A DNA stretch of 64,000 bases from Posidoniimonas corsicana (GTDB lineage: Bacteria; Planctomycetota; Planctomycetia; Pirellulales; Lacipirellulaceae): assembly GCF_007859765.1 (NCBI RefSeq), contig NZ_SIHJ01000001.1, positions 930,767 through 994,766 on the forward strand, read 5' to 3'. The translations under genes and the position numbers were made by a program. Of this stretch, positions 26,371 through 35,668 are shown in pieces (the stretch's first letter is position 1; the number at the start of each line of letters is the position of its first letter). A model generated the notes under the pieces. The model did no database searches. It was not told the origin of the DNA and saw only the letters and a program-made list of their open reading frames with translations.

Positions 26371-27292
26371 TAGAAGAATTAGAGACTGATCGTGGCTCTC
26401 TGAAACCCAACACGCTCAGGAACTACCGAACGACCCGCAAGCGACTGGTGGACTACTTCGGCCCCAACAAGCTAGTTGCATCGGTAACGTCTGCGGATGC
26501 CGACCGCTGGCGGCGGCAATTGCTGGCCACGTACTCCGCGGCGACCGTCAGTCGCGAGGTGCGACGAGCCAGGCAGTTCTTCGAGACCGCGGTAAGAGTC
26601 GCCTGATTCCTGAGAACCCATTCGCTGATCTTCCTACCCCACAGCAGGTCAATACGAGCCGGGGGCACTTCATCACCCGCGATACCGCCAGCGAGGTGCT
26701 TAAGGCATGCCCCGACGTCGAGTGGAAGCTCATCTTCGCGCTCTCAAGGTTCGGCGGGCTGCGTTGCCCCTCGGAGCACCTGGCACTGAAGTGGGGTCAC
26801 ATCGACTGGGAGCATCACAGGATCACCGTGCCCAGCCCCAAGACTGCCCACCACGCGGGCGGGGAGTCGCGGCTAATACCGCTATTCCCCGAGCTGCGGC
26901 CACATCTCGAGGCGGCCTTCAATGAAGCAGAGCCCGGCTCGGAGCACGTTATCTCTCACCACCGCACGGGGAATGCCAACCTCCGAACGCAGTTCCAACG
27001 CATCCTTGAGAAGGCGGGAATCCCCGCGTGGCCCAAGCTGTTTCACAACTTACGGGCAACGCGACAGACCGAGCTGGCGGCAGACTTTCCCCTCCACGTC
27101 GTCTGCCGTTCGATCGGCAACTCGACGGAGATCGTGAACAAGCACTACCTATCGGTGACGGAGAACGACTACTTGCGTGGCGCAGGGCTCGGCGACGATC
27201 AGTCCAAGGGCAGCGAAGCAGCGCAAAATGCAGCGCAGCAGGCGCACGCAAGCAGCCGCACCGAGTCGCAAGCGAAAAGCCCGCCGCCGTAA
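26371..27292 (+). pseudogene. Tyrosine recombinase (integrase) pseudogene
   Basis: The core-binding part is read right after the IS ([20 protein letters not shown], then [15 protein letters not shown]). A one-base change near 26590 then shifts the frame, and the catalytic domain continues ([30 protein letters not shown] with the first Arg; [10 protein letters not shown] and [11 protein letters not shown] with the final Tyr). The 5' end is missing. The intact type is a planctomycete site-specific integrase. The gene points toward the 3' end of tRNA-Glu 57 bases away, the usual arrangement of an integrated island. Confidence 0.85.
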
Positions 27293-27349
27293 TTCTCGGG
27301 GATTTACTGGGCTGTGCCGCTGCCTGCGAGAGTGTGCAGGCGCAGAGAG

Positions 27350-27422
27350 TACCCCGTAGGGGAGTCGAACCCCTGTCTCCGCCGTGAGAGGGCGGTGTCC
27401 TGGGCCACTAGACGAACGGGGC
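27350..27422 (-). tRNA. tRNA-Glu (anticodon CTC)
   Basis: A 73-base tRNA on the minus strand. The anticodon arm has a CCGCC/GGCGG stem with the loop CTCTCAC, anticodon CTC, and the T arm is AGGGG-TTCGACT-CCCCT. CCA is not encoded. The terminal acceptor pair is G1-U72 rather than G-C, with A73. The integrase remnant abuts its 3' end. Confidence 0.95.
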
Positions 27423-27658
27423 AGCTGAATCTCGAGAACGCCGGGCTAGTGATCCGGCTCGTGAGGGGGCCGCTATGGGCGGGCCCGCTCACTCCAAGAA
27501 TTCACCAGTATGCCGATCGTTTCGCGACCGCACAAGCCCCAACCAGGCCCCGGGCGGAGCGGACACACCGGGGCAGTCAATCGGCGCCCTTTCCCTCTGC
27601 GGGACGCGGCTACAATAGGTCGTTTGTGCAGTTTGTCATCCCCGAGTTCGCGCCCGCA

Positions 27659-30601
27659 GTGAAACGCCCAGAATCTCGCCACAGTTGTATCTGGTTGGCC
27701 CTTTGCCTGCTGCCGCCAGCGGCGGGCTGCGTGGACCGGTCGCCGGCGACCGAGAATGGCGCGGCGAGCCCTGCGGTTGCAACTTTCGAAGCAGGATCGC
27801 CGGCCGAGCTACCCCAGCCGAGCGAGATGTCGGTCGCAGCTTTCGAGGAGGAACTGTTCGCGTTCGCCAAGGACCGCCGGTACGTCGAACTGGGCTGGAA
27901 GCGTGACAAGGCGTTGCGGGACACCGGCCCCTACATCAACGGGCTCTACTACGGCACGCACCCCGCGGTGCGGGTGTTCTACTCGCCGGAGGTGGTCGCA
28001 TGGCTAGAAGGGGGCCGTCAGGGGGCGATCCCCGACGGGGCGGTGATCGTGAAGGAGCAGTACCCGCCGCCGGCAGCCCGGCACGCGGGTAAGACCGAGG
28101 AACAGCTCCGCGACTCGCTCGAATCGTGGACCATTATGGTGAAGGACTCTCGCGGCTCGCACGACGGGTGGTTCTGGAGCAACCCGGGCGCCGAGCAGGA
28201 GGTGGTCGACAACCACGCGGACTTCTCGCACCCGATCTCTGGGTTCGGCTTGTACTGCCTGCGGTGCCACGCGTCGACCCGCTCGCCCGGCGTCGACCCG
28301 TCCAGCCCGGAGAACGAGTTCACGTTCGCTTCGCTGCGCAACATTGAAGGCTACCCGGGCGAGCCGATCGTGTTCCGCGTGGACGACTCGTGGCGCAAGC
28401 CCTCCAAGCCCGAGGAAGGGGAGGGCGAATCCGCAGGCCTAACGGCAGCCGCCGCCTCCTCCGGCGGGCACCCTAGCTGCACGCAGTCGGGCGGGATGTC
28501 GCCCTGCCAGGCGACCGCTAACCCAGACTTTGTCGCGTTCTTCACGTCGATGGCCCCCGTCAGCCGCGGCGCGGTTCAGGACCTGCCGCCAATCACTCAC
28601 GACTGGGTCGCTAAGGAGTGCGCGGAAAACCCACAACAGTTCGTTACCGCGAAGCAGTGCATGAGCTGCCATGCCGGGCTGATGGAGCCGTTTGGACCCA
28701 CCATGTTCCTGCCCACCGGCGACAGCGCTGCCTACGGCGCCGAGGGGCGGAACATCTCGCCGCACGGCGAGTGGCAGTGGACGCCCATGGGACTAGCAGG
28801 ACGCGACCCGGTCTTCCTAGCGCAGCTGGAGAGCGAGCAGCAGATGCTCGCCGCCGAGTTCGACGAGCACCCCGAGCAGGCGACGCGGCTCTCAGCCGTG
28901 CTGGAAGACACCTGCCTGAAATGCCACGGCGCGATGGGGCGGCACGAGTTTCACGCCGCGGGCAGCGCCGGCGACCGCGACACGTTCGGGCTCGACCTGT
29001 GTGAAGCAACGGCAAGCCAAGACGAGGCGATCGGCGAGGGCGACGCCCGCTTTGGCGCCCTCGCGCGGGATGGCATCAGTTGCATGGTCTGCCACCGCAT
29101 GCAGCGGAGGCCCCAGCCGGAGGGCGACGACCGCCCCTACCTGCAGTTCTTCCTCGAGACCTCCGTCACCGGCAACCTGTACCTCGGCCCGCCGAACGAG
29201 CTGTACGGCCCGTTCAAGGACGAGGAGATCGCTGCCTACCCGATGCAGCACGCGTTGGGCATCACGCCCAAGCACAGCGAGTTCTTGCAGAGCTCGCAGA
29301 TGTGCGGCGTGTGCCACACGGTCACTCTGCCGGCGGTCGACAAGCCGATCGCGGAGCACGAGTCCGACGAGCTGAACGACAGCCAGGTGGTGCGCGAGTT
29401 CGAGGCGTTCCACCACCACGTCGAGCAGGCGACCTACCTCGAGTGGCTTAACAGCTCGTTCGAGAACGAGTTTGCGGTCGACAACCCGAACGCCAAGTCG
29501 TGTCAGGACTGCCACATGTCTCGCGGGCTACGGGACGACGAGCGGAATCTGGCGCTCGACGGCCTGCCAACCCGCATGGCCGTGATCCAGGACACCACCT
29601 ACCCGGACGCCGAGAACCTGGCCGCGCACAAGGACATTGAGGTCAAGGTCCGTGAGGAGGGCTACGCGCGGCACAACTTCTCGGGGCTCAACCTGTTCCT
29701 AATCGAGCTGTTCGAGCAGTTCGACGACGTGCTGGGCGTGCGGACGCAGGACTACATGACCGGTTCAAAGCTGGAGATCGACAACGCCCGCCGCAACTTC
29801 CTCAACACCGCCCGCAACGAGACGGCCGAACTCTCGCTCAGCAGCCGGCTGGATGACGAGGACCTGCTGGCCAACGTCACGGTCCGGAACAAGGCCGGGC
29901 ACCGATTCCCGACCGGGGTTGGGTTCCGCCGTGCGTTCCTGGAGTTGCTGGTGATCGAGCGGCCTGCGGAGCAGGGTGGGGAGGAGCGGGTGGTATGGGG
30001 TTCGGGCCGGACCAATTCGGTCGGCGTGATCGTCGACGCGGCGGGCGAGCCGCTTGAGACCGAGTTCTTTGACGACCACGCCGCCGGCGGTCAGCTCAGC
30101 CAGCCCCACCACGAGGAGATCACCCGCGAGGATCATGTGCAGGTGTACGAGTCTCTGCTTCACAACGCCGAGGGCCGGTTCACCACTAGTTTCTTGCGGG
30201 GCTGCAACACGATCAAGGACAACCGGCTGCTGCCACGTGGGTGGACGCCGATGGGCCCCTCGTCCGCGTTGACGGGCCGGTACCTGCAGGCCACGCACCC
30301 CACCGGCGGCGCGGCTGACGACCCGCGCTACCAAGACGGCAGCGGAACGGACGAGGTCGCTTACCGGGTCGCGCTGCCGGCGGGAGTCGACCGGACGCGG
30401 CTCGAGGTGCGGGCAACGCTGCACTACCAGGCGTTGCCGCCCTACTTCCTGAAGAACCTGTTCGACCGCGCGCCAGATGGCCCCGCAACCCAGCGGCTGT
30501 ACTTCCTGCTGAGCCACGCCGACTTCAGCGGAACGCCGATCGAAGACTGGAAACTTCCGATCGCGAGCGCGACCAGCGCGCCCGATCAACCAGAGGAGTA
30601 G
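27659..30601 (+). CDS. Multiheme c-type cytochrome lipoprotein (six CxxCH)
   Basis: A 980-residue exported protein with a lipoprotein signal (IWLALCLLPPAAGC). Six heme-binding motifs are visible in order: CLRCH, CMSCH, CLKCH, CMVCH, CGVCH and CQDCH. The C-terminal third is a beta-rich part (VRNKAGHRFPTGVGFRRAFL, VALPAGVDRTRLEVRATLHY). It probably carries out extracytoplasmic electron transfer; the substrate is unknown. The GTG at 27659 places the signal at the N-terminus; a GTG at 27626 is possible. It stands alone, with no cytochrome biogenesis genes nearby. Confidence 0.8.
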   Translation: MKRPESRHSCIWLALCLLPPAAGCVDRSPATENGAASPAVATFEAGSPAELPQPSEMSVAAFEEELFAFAKDRRYVELGWKRDKALRDTGPYINGLYYGTHPAVRVFYSPEVVAWLEGGRQGAIPDGAVIVKEQYPPPAARHAGKTEEQLRDSLESWTIMVKDSRGSHDGWFWSNPGAEQEVVDNHADFSHPISGFGLYCLRCHASTRSPGVDPSSPENEFTFASLRNIEGYPGEPIVFRVDDSWRKPSKPEEGEGESAGLTAAAASSGGHPSCTQSGGMSPCQATANPDFVAFFTSMAPVSRGAVQDLPPITHDWVAKECAENPQQFVTAKQCMSCHAGLMEPFGPTMFLPTGDSAAYGAEGRNISPHGEWQWTPMGLAGRDPVFLAQLESEQQMLAAEFDEHPEQATRLSAVLEDTCLKCHGAMGRHEFHAAGSAGDRDTFGLDLCEATASQDEAIGEGDARFGALARDGISCMVCHRMQRRPQPEGDDRPYLQFFLETSVTGNLYLGPPNELYGPFKDEEIAAYPMQHALGITPKHSEFLQSSQMCGVCHTVTLPAVDKPIAEHESDELNDSQVVREFEAFHHHVEQATYLEWLNSSFENEFAVDNPNAKSCQDCHMSRGLRDDERNLALDGLPTRMAVIQDTTYPDAENLAAHKDIEVKVREEGYARHNFSGLNLFLIELFEQFDDVLGVRTQDYMTGSKLEIDNARRNFLNTARNETAELSLSSRLDDEDLLANVTVRNKAGHRFPTGVGFRRAFLELLVIERPAEQGGEERVVWGSGRTNSVGVIVDAAGEPLETEFFDDHAAGGQLSQPHHEEITREDHVQVYESLLHNAEGRFTTSFLRGCNTIKDNRLLPRGWTPMGPSSALTGRYLQATHPTGGAADDPRYQDGSGTDEVAYRVALPAGVDRTRLEVRATLHYQALPPYFLKNLFDRAPDGPATQRLYFLLSHADFSGTPIEDWKLPIASATSAPDQPEE

Positions 30602-30631
30602 CGGACGCCGTCCCCCTAGCAGACCGAACCC

Positions 30632-31147
30632 CTAGCAGACCGAACCCACGCCATGCCGGCCACGCAGGCCTTCGAGTGAGTTCCACACGCGGCGTGACAA
30701 CAGATTGATGATCTCGGCGCGGCTGAGACGGCTGAAGGCGATGTCGCGGATCGCCAGTTCATCGGCCGTTAGCTCCTGGCTGCTGGTGGCGGTCAGTATC
30801 GGGAAGTCAGGGTTGTCGGTCATCACCGCGTGGGCCAGCGTGTCGACCAGTTCCTGATCGGTTAGGCCCTCGAGCATCGCCCGGCGGACGACTTCCTGCT
30901 CGCGGGACAGGCGGAGCCGCCGGCGTTCAACCAGCAGCAGGTGGATCTGCACGATGTTGATGACCAGGAAGGTCACGTGCCAAAACGTGGGTCCGTACAG
31001 CGGAGTCGGCGTGCAGGTGGTGAAGAAGATCACCCCGAACGCCAGCCCGAAGCAGGTCAGCACGCGGAGCCAGAGCATGTCCCTGCCCAGGAACGACGCC
31101 AGGTAGAACAGGTTGGCTACGTGGATACACCACTCGTCTAGAAACAC
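30632..31147 (-). CDS. Popeye-like membrane protein lacking a clear cyclic-nucleotide domain
   Basis: A 171-residue protein with three hydrophobic segments (VANLFYLASFLGRDMLWLRV; CFGLAFGVIFFTTCTPTP; WHVTFLVINIVQIHLLLVER) in the order and spacing of Popeye-type proteins. In bacteria these usually continue into a cyclic-nucleotide-binding domain after LLLVERR-RLRLS. Here only about 80 residues follow and none match that domain (LTDQELVDTLAHAVM). The role is unknown. It is convergent with the heme lipoprotein gene. Confidence 0.65.
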   Translation of the reverse strand: MFLDEWCIHVANLFYLASFLGRDMLWLRVLTCFGLAFGVIFFTTCTPTPLYGPTFWHVTFLVINIVQIHLLLVERRRLRLSREQEVVRRAMLEGLTDQELVDTLAHAVMTDNPDFPILTATSSQELTADELAIRDIAFSRLSRAEIINLLSRRVWNSLEGLRGRHGVGSVC

Positions 31148-31529
31148 GGGGGGAGCTCCGGCGGGGGAAGCGGGTCGACGGGCAGAGGGCGATGCAGGTT
31201 CTGCACCAATTTGGGTCCGGCATTATGCCCCGGCAAGCCCAAATCAGCTATTCCCCCGGATCCCCCCAATCGGCAGGGTGGGTCGCACGGGATCATCGCC
31301 TGGTGCCGGGTGTCACCCAGAGGGCGCCCGGTGCGCTATCGCAAACCAGGGTGGCGTCGCAAAGACCACCCGGCTGCGAAGAAACGGCCGGATTGGCGTT
31401 GGCACGGCGGTTGCTTCCCTTCGCTCAGAAGTAATCGAGCGATCGGTAACCATCGCTTGGAGCCGAGACCGCCGGCGTCTGCCGACGCCGGGCTCCAAAG
31501 CGAATCCCACCCCTGAAAGGACGGAAACC
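31148..31529. other. Non-coding region upstream of a small lipoprotein
   Basis: About 380 bases between two divergent genes. It must hold both promoters. A GAAAGG ribosome site lies just before the lipoprotein ATG. I see no gene or repeat. Confidence 0.4.
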
Positions 31530-31874
31530 ATGCGTAGTACTAACCTATTAACTCTTACTCTCGCGACCCTCGTCGGCGGCGGCCTTACCTTGGCTACAGG
31601 TTGCGCCGAAACCGACCGCTACGAGACCAACAAGCCGGTTATCGAGGCGGAAGACAACGACCTTGAGAGGACCGGCGACGAAATTGAAGCCTCGGCCAAG
31701 GAGGCCTGGGAAGACACCAAGGAGGGTGCCCGCGACGCCGTCGACGCGGTCGTTCCTGACGAACCGATTGTCGACGTTGAAAGCCCGCTCGGTGACGTCA
31801 AGGTCGGCGAGGACCCCGTGACCGGCGATAAGAACGTCGAAGTCGACGCCGGTCCCGATGCCGACGAAGAATAA
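31530..31874 (+). CDS. Small acidic lipoprotein
   Basis: A 114-residue lipoprotein. The signal LLTLTLATLVGGGLTLATGC ends in the lipobox ATGC, and the mature part is strongly acidic, with an apolipoprotein-like helix (ASAKEAWEDTKEGARDAVDA) and a C-terminal stretch of D, E and V. No family is certain; it resembles small YtxH-like stress or envelope proteins of planctomycetes. The start follows GAAAGG by 9 bases. It is followed by a strong terminator. Confidence 0.7.
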   Translation: MRSTNLLTLTLATLVGGGLTLATGCAETDRYETNKPVIEAEDNDLERTGDEIEASAKEAWEDTKEGARDAVDAVVPDEPIVDVESPLGDVKVGEDPVTGDKNVEVDAGPDADEE

Positions 31875-31900
31875 TCTGGGTGCCCCAATCTGACGCGATC

Positions 31901-31934
31901 GCCGCCCCGCAGCGCTGCTGCGGGGCGGCTTTTT
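31901..31934. terminator. Rho-independent terminator
   Basis: A 13-base-pair perfect GC-rich stem (31901-31913 and 31917-31929) with a 3-base loop and a following run of five T. It ends the lipoprotein transcript, and its stem also lies at the end of the convergent cobA-hemD gene. Confidence 0.85.
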
Positions 31935-33445
31935 CATGCGCCGCCCGCCGCTTGCAGGATAGCGGCAATCACGCCTTCGGCCGTGTACTCTCTGGCGACC
32001 ACGTCGGCGGGACGGCCGAGTTCCTCCAGCACGCCAGCGGTTAGCGGGCTGATGGCGACCAGGCTCGTGCCGCTAAGCTGATCGCCGTAGAGACCCACCA
32101 GCGAACGGGCGATGGCCGAACTGGTCACCGTGGTCCACTGCACGCGTCCTGCCGCCAGGGCCTCGGCGATGTCGGCGTCAGGCGTGGTGACGTCGGAGCT
32201 CTCGTACGCCACCACCTGCTGCACCTCGGCGCCGGCCGCGCTGAGTTGTTCCGCCAGGACTTCACGCCCGCGACTCGCCCGCACCAGCAGCACCCGCTTG
32301 CCCTGGCATTGCGGCGCCATGGCGTCGGCGAGCGCCTCGGCGCGGTACTCTTCGGGGCAGAGGTCGGCCCGCAGGCGGTGGTCGGCCAACGCCATGGCCG
32401 TGGCGGGGCCGATGGCCGCCAGCCGCACGCCGCCCAGTCGGCGTGCGTCGGCGCCGGTGGCGTAGACCGCTTCGAGGAAGTTGTTCACGCCGTTGCTGCT
32501 GGAGAACGCGATCCAGTCGAACTCGCCGCACCGCGCCGCCGCGTCCTCGAGCGCCGCCGGGTCCGGCGCCGGCCCGATCTTGATCGCTGGCTGCTGCAGC
32601 ACCTCGGCGCCCAGCTCGCGCAGGCGGTCGACCATCTCGCCCGCCTGGTGGCGGGGGCGGGTCACCAGCACTGTCTGGCCGAACAGCGGCCGGCCGCTGA
32701 ACCACTCCATCGCCTCGCCCCGGCGGGCGACCGGGCCGACGATCGCCACCACGGGCGGGCGGACCTTGCCGGGCGCCAGGACGGTCGCGACCTCGTCCAG
32801 CCGGCACTCGAATGCCTGCTGATCCGGCAGCGAGCACCGCCGCACCAGCAGCACCGGCGTGTCGGCGGGCTTGCCGTGCTCCAGCAGGCGGCTGCTCCAC
32901 TGCTGGGCGGTGGTGACCCCCATGTAGACCACTAGCGTCCCCGGCAGCCTGGCGAGTGCGGCGTAATCGAGCGTCTCCTCCTGCTTCTCGGGCTGTTCGT
33001 GCCCGGTCATAAAGGTGACGCAGCTCGCCTGGTCGCGGTCGGTGATGGTCACGCCGGCGTAGGCGCCGCTAGCGGCCGCCGCGGTGATGCCCGGCACGAT
33101 CTCGAACTCCAGGCCGGCGGCGGTCAGCGCGTCCAGTTCCTCGGCCATCCGCCCAAACACGCTGGGGTCGCCCCCCTTGAGGCGGGCCACGGTTCTGCCC
33201 GCCAGCGCCGCTTCAACCATCTTGGCGTTGATATCCGGCTGCTTCCACAGCTTCCCCTGCCCGTGGCGGCCCAGGCAATAAAGTTCGGCCCCCGGGCGAG
33301 TCCACTCCAGGACCCGCGGCCCAGCCAGGTAGTCGTACAGCACCACGTCCGCCCGGGCTAGCCGGTCGCGTCCGCGGACGGTCAGCAGGTCCGGATCGCC
33401 CGGCCCGGCCCCAATCAGATAAACCTTGCCCGGTTGCGGATTCAT
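31934..33445 (-). CDS. cobA-hemD: Uroporphyrinogen-III C-methyltransferase/uroporphyrinogen-III synthase fusion
   Basis: A 503-residue bifunctional protein for siroheme and heme synthesis. Residues about 1-245 are the SAM-dependent methyltransferase that makes precorrin-2 (YLIGAGPGDPDLLTVRG; RLKGGDPSVFGRMAEE; EFEIVPGITAA). After a short linker (MEWFSGRPLFGQTVLVTRPR) the second half is uroporphyrinogen-III synthase (WIAFSSSNGVNNFLEAV; VQWTTVTSSAIARSLVGL). The fusion is common in several bacterial phyla. The start ATG is typical. Confidence 0.92.
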   Translation of the reverse strand: MNPQPGKVYLIGAGPGDPDLLTVRGRDRLARADVVLYDYLAGPRVLEWTRPGAELYCLGRHGQGKLWKQPDINAKMVEAALAGRTVARLKGGDPSVFGRMAEELDALTAAGLEFEIVPGITAAAASGAYAGVTITDRDQASCVTFMTGHEQPEKQEETLDYAALARLPGTLVVYMGVTTAQQWSSRLLEHGKPADTPVLLVRRCSLPDQQAFECRLDEVATVLAPGKVRPPVVAIVGPVARRGEAMEWFSGRPLFGQTVLVTRPRHQAGEMVDRLRELGAEVLQQPAIKIGPAPDPAALEDAAARCGEFDWIAFSSSNGVNNFLEAVYATGADARRLGGVRLAAIGPATAMALADHRLRADLCPEEYRAEALADAMAPQCQGKRVLLVRASRGREVLAEQLSAAGAEVQQVVAYESSDVTTPDADIAEALAAGRVQWTTVTSSAIARSLVGLYGDQLSGTSLVAISPLTAGVLEELGRPADVVAREYTAEGVIAAILQAAGGA

Positions 33446-33595
33446 GCGGCGGCGGTGGACTCACAGTGGGCGGGGTGTGGAAAACGGGCCTGCGGCCGCG
33501 TTATTCGATACGAGCATCGTTACCGCCATTATGCCCCTTCGCCCGGCGCCGAACGAGGCGCCCAGGCGCTGCCCCACCGAACCCGCGGTGATACG

Positions 33596-35146
33596 ATGAA
33601 GAGTACGGTCCCCTTGTCCCTCCGCCCGGCGCCCGATTGGCCCATGCCCGACCCGTCCGAAGCCAGCAGCGACTTCGCCCCCCGCGCTGGCCGTGGCATT
33701 TCGCCCGCCACCCGGCAGCGGCTCGAGGCGGTGCACACCCGCGCCAAGGCGTGCCTGGAGCGCGGCGACCACGACTACGCCCACGACCTGCTCACTCAGT
33801 GCATCGCCGAGGACCCCGGCTCGCTGATCTACGCGCAGACCTTCCGGGCCAACATCACCAAGAAGTACGCGGGCAGCACGAAGAAAAGCTCACGATTTTC
33901 GGCCCTCATGGGCGGCAGCTCCGGCAAGGCGGCGGTCGCCAAGGCGGCCGGCAAGGGCGCGTGGACCGAGGCCTTCACGGCCGGCTGCCAGGCCCTGAAG
34001 AAGAACCCGGTCGACCTGCCGGTGCTCCGCGAGCTGGCCCGCGGGTGCGGCGAGCTGGGCCACGTTGAGACCCAACTGTTCTACCTCCGCTGGGCGCTGG
34101 ACCTCGACCTGCACGACGACGAGACCAACCGCCTGGCGGGCGCCGCCCTGGCCGGGACCCGCCAGTTCGATCAGGCCATCGCCTGCTGGCAACGGGTGCT
34201 GAAGCAGAAGCCCGAGGACGAAGAGGCCCGCCGCGCAATCTCGCGACTCAGCGTCGAGCAGACCCTGCACGAAGGGGGCTACAACCACGAGATGCTTAAG
34301 GGCGAGGGCGCCGCGCCGGACCTGCCGGCCGTGCGGGTATCGGACCTCGCCGCCAAGGACCGCCAGCCCGCCGATGCTGCAGCGGACCCTGACAAAGCCT
34401 CCCCCGCGGCGGTTCCACAGTCGAAGGAGGAGCTGCTCGAACTGGTGGAGGAGGAACCGGACAACATCGTGGCCGCGTTCGATCTCGCCCAGATCCTGCA
34501 CGTGGCGGGGGAAAGCCGGCAAGCGCTCAGCGTTCTGCGGCGGGCTGCAAAGCACTCGCCGGACGCCGAGGCGCCCGAGCACAGCCGGCTGGAAGACCTC
34601 CAGCTCCGGGTCGCCCGCGAGCAGACTAAGCAGGCCCAGGAGGCGGCCAAGGCGAAACGCACCCCAGAGCTCATCAAGGCGGCCCGCCAGGTCGTGGCGG
34701 AGAGCAACCTTGCCGAGCTGGAGGTATACTCCGCCCGGGCGAAGCGGAACCCCGCCAACACGCGGGCCCAGTACGAGCTGGGGCTGCGGCTGAAGCGATC
34801 CGGCGATCACCGCGAGGCGATCAAGGCATTCCAGGCCGCCCGGGGCGACGCCCGCCGCGACGCGGACGTGCAGCTGCAGCTGGGCGAGTGCTTCCAGTTC
34901 ATCGAGCAGTTCAAGCTGGCCGCCAGCAGCTACGAAGCCGCGGTCAAGGCTTCCCGGCCCGACCAGCAGCACGCCTCGGAGGAAACCCACAAGCTGGCTC
35001 TCTACCGGGCGGGGGTGCTGGCCCTGGGGCTGGGGGACCTGGACCGGGCCGAGAATCGCCTCACGGAGCTCGCGGGGCTGGATTTTGGCTACCGGGACGT
35101 CGGCGACCGCCTAGACAAGATCACCGAATTGCGTAAAAATGCGTGA
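33596..35146 (+). CDS. TPR-repeat protein
   Basis: A 516-residue protein rich in tetratricopeptide-like helices (RAKACLERGDHDYAHDLLTQ; ACWQRVLKQKPEDEEARRA; ALSVLRRAAKHSPDAEAPEH; AIKAFQAARGDARRDADVQL). Such repeats make protein-protein scaffolds. There is no signal peptide, so it probably acts in the cytoplasm. The ATG at 33596 gives a sensible N-terminus (MKSTVPLSLRPAPDWPM). It is 58 bases upstream of rpsT, but a functional link is not implied. Confidence 0.75.
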   Translation: MKSTVPLSLRPAPDWPMPDPSEASSDFAPRAGRGISPATRQRLEAVHTRAKACLERGDHDYAHDLLTQCIAEDPGSLIYAQTFRANITKKYAGSTKKSSRFSALMGGSSGKAAVAKAAGKGAWTEAFTAGCQALKKNPVDLPVLRELARGCGELGHVETQLFYLRWALDLDLHDDETNRLAGAALAGTRQFDQAIACWQRVLKQKPEDEEARRAISRLSVEQTLHEGGYNHEMLKGEGAAPDLPAVRVSDLAAKDRQPADAAADPDKASPAAVPQSKEELLELVEEEPDNIVAAFDLAQILHVAGESRQALSVLRRAAKHSPDAEAPEHSRLEDLQLRVAREQTKQAQEAAKAKRTPELIKAARQVVAESNLAELEVYSARAKRNPANTRAQYELGLRLKRSGDHREAIKAFQAARGDARRDADVQLQLGECFQFIEQFKLAASSYEAAVKASRPDQQHASEETHKLALYRAGVLALGLGDLDRAENRLTELAGLDFGYRDVGDRLDKITELRKNA

Positions 35147-35204
35147 CTCGCAGCTGGAGGCTGTGATCGCGTAACGCCATTCACCCCCGAGTTTTCCGTC
35201 GGCC

Positions 35205-35477
35205 ATGCCAAATTCCGCCAGTGCCCGTAAGCGTCTCCGCCAGGACCAAGCCCGTCGTCTCCACAACCGTTCGGCCAAGGCGTCGGTTCGCACGCAGCTG
35301 AAGAAGGTCCGCAAGGCGATCGACGCCGGCGAGGTCGAGAACAGCGAGAAGGAGTTCCAGGTAGCCGCCAAGAAGCTGGACCAGGCCGCCGCTAAGAACC
35401 TGATCCACGCCAATGCCGCGGCCCGCACCAAGAGCCGCTTGTCCAAAGCGATCAAGGACCTGAAGAACGCCGGCTAG
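35205..35477 (+). CDS. rpsT: 30S ribosomal protein S20
   Basis: A 90-residue, strongly basic protein that binds 16S rRNA in the small subunit. The N-terminus MPNSASARKRLRQDQARR and the C-terminal motif NAAARTKSRLSKAIKDL are characteristic. Length is normal. A very strong terminator follows. Confidence 0.95.
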   Translation: MPNSASARKRLRQDQARRLHNRSAKASVRTQLKKVRKAIDAGEVENSEKEFQVAAKKLDQAAAKNLIHANAAARTKSRLSKAIKDLKNAG

Positions 35478-35544
35478 AGCCGGTGGACGACCGCGGCGGA
35501 GCTGCGGTCTGGCGTCGAGCACGCGACTCAGAACGTATCCACTC

Positions 35545-35618
35545 AGAGCCGCGCCCGTCTTGAAGCGATCCCGCTGGGGTCGATCGCTTCCTGACGGGCG
35601 CGGCTCTTTTTTTTTTTT
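35545..35618 (+). terminator. Strong rho-independent terminator after rpsT
   Basis: The outer arms at 35545-35559 and 35593-35607 pair perfectly, inner arms (GAAGCGATC/GATCGCTTC) extend the stem, and a run of about twelve T follows (35607-35618). This is among the strongest terminators in the window. Confidence 0.9.
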
Positions 35619-35668
35619 GTGGCTGTAGCCAGGCTGCTTTTTCTTGTAGCTGCCGGCGCTACAACCTG

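Noticed and set aside
33434-33595. Longer N-terminus for the TPR protein from 33434
   Set aside because: The extra 54 codons are Arg-rich without protein character and overlap the start of the divergent cobA-hemD gene.
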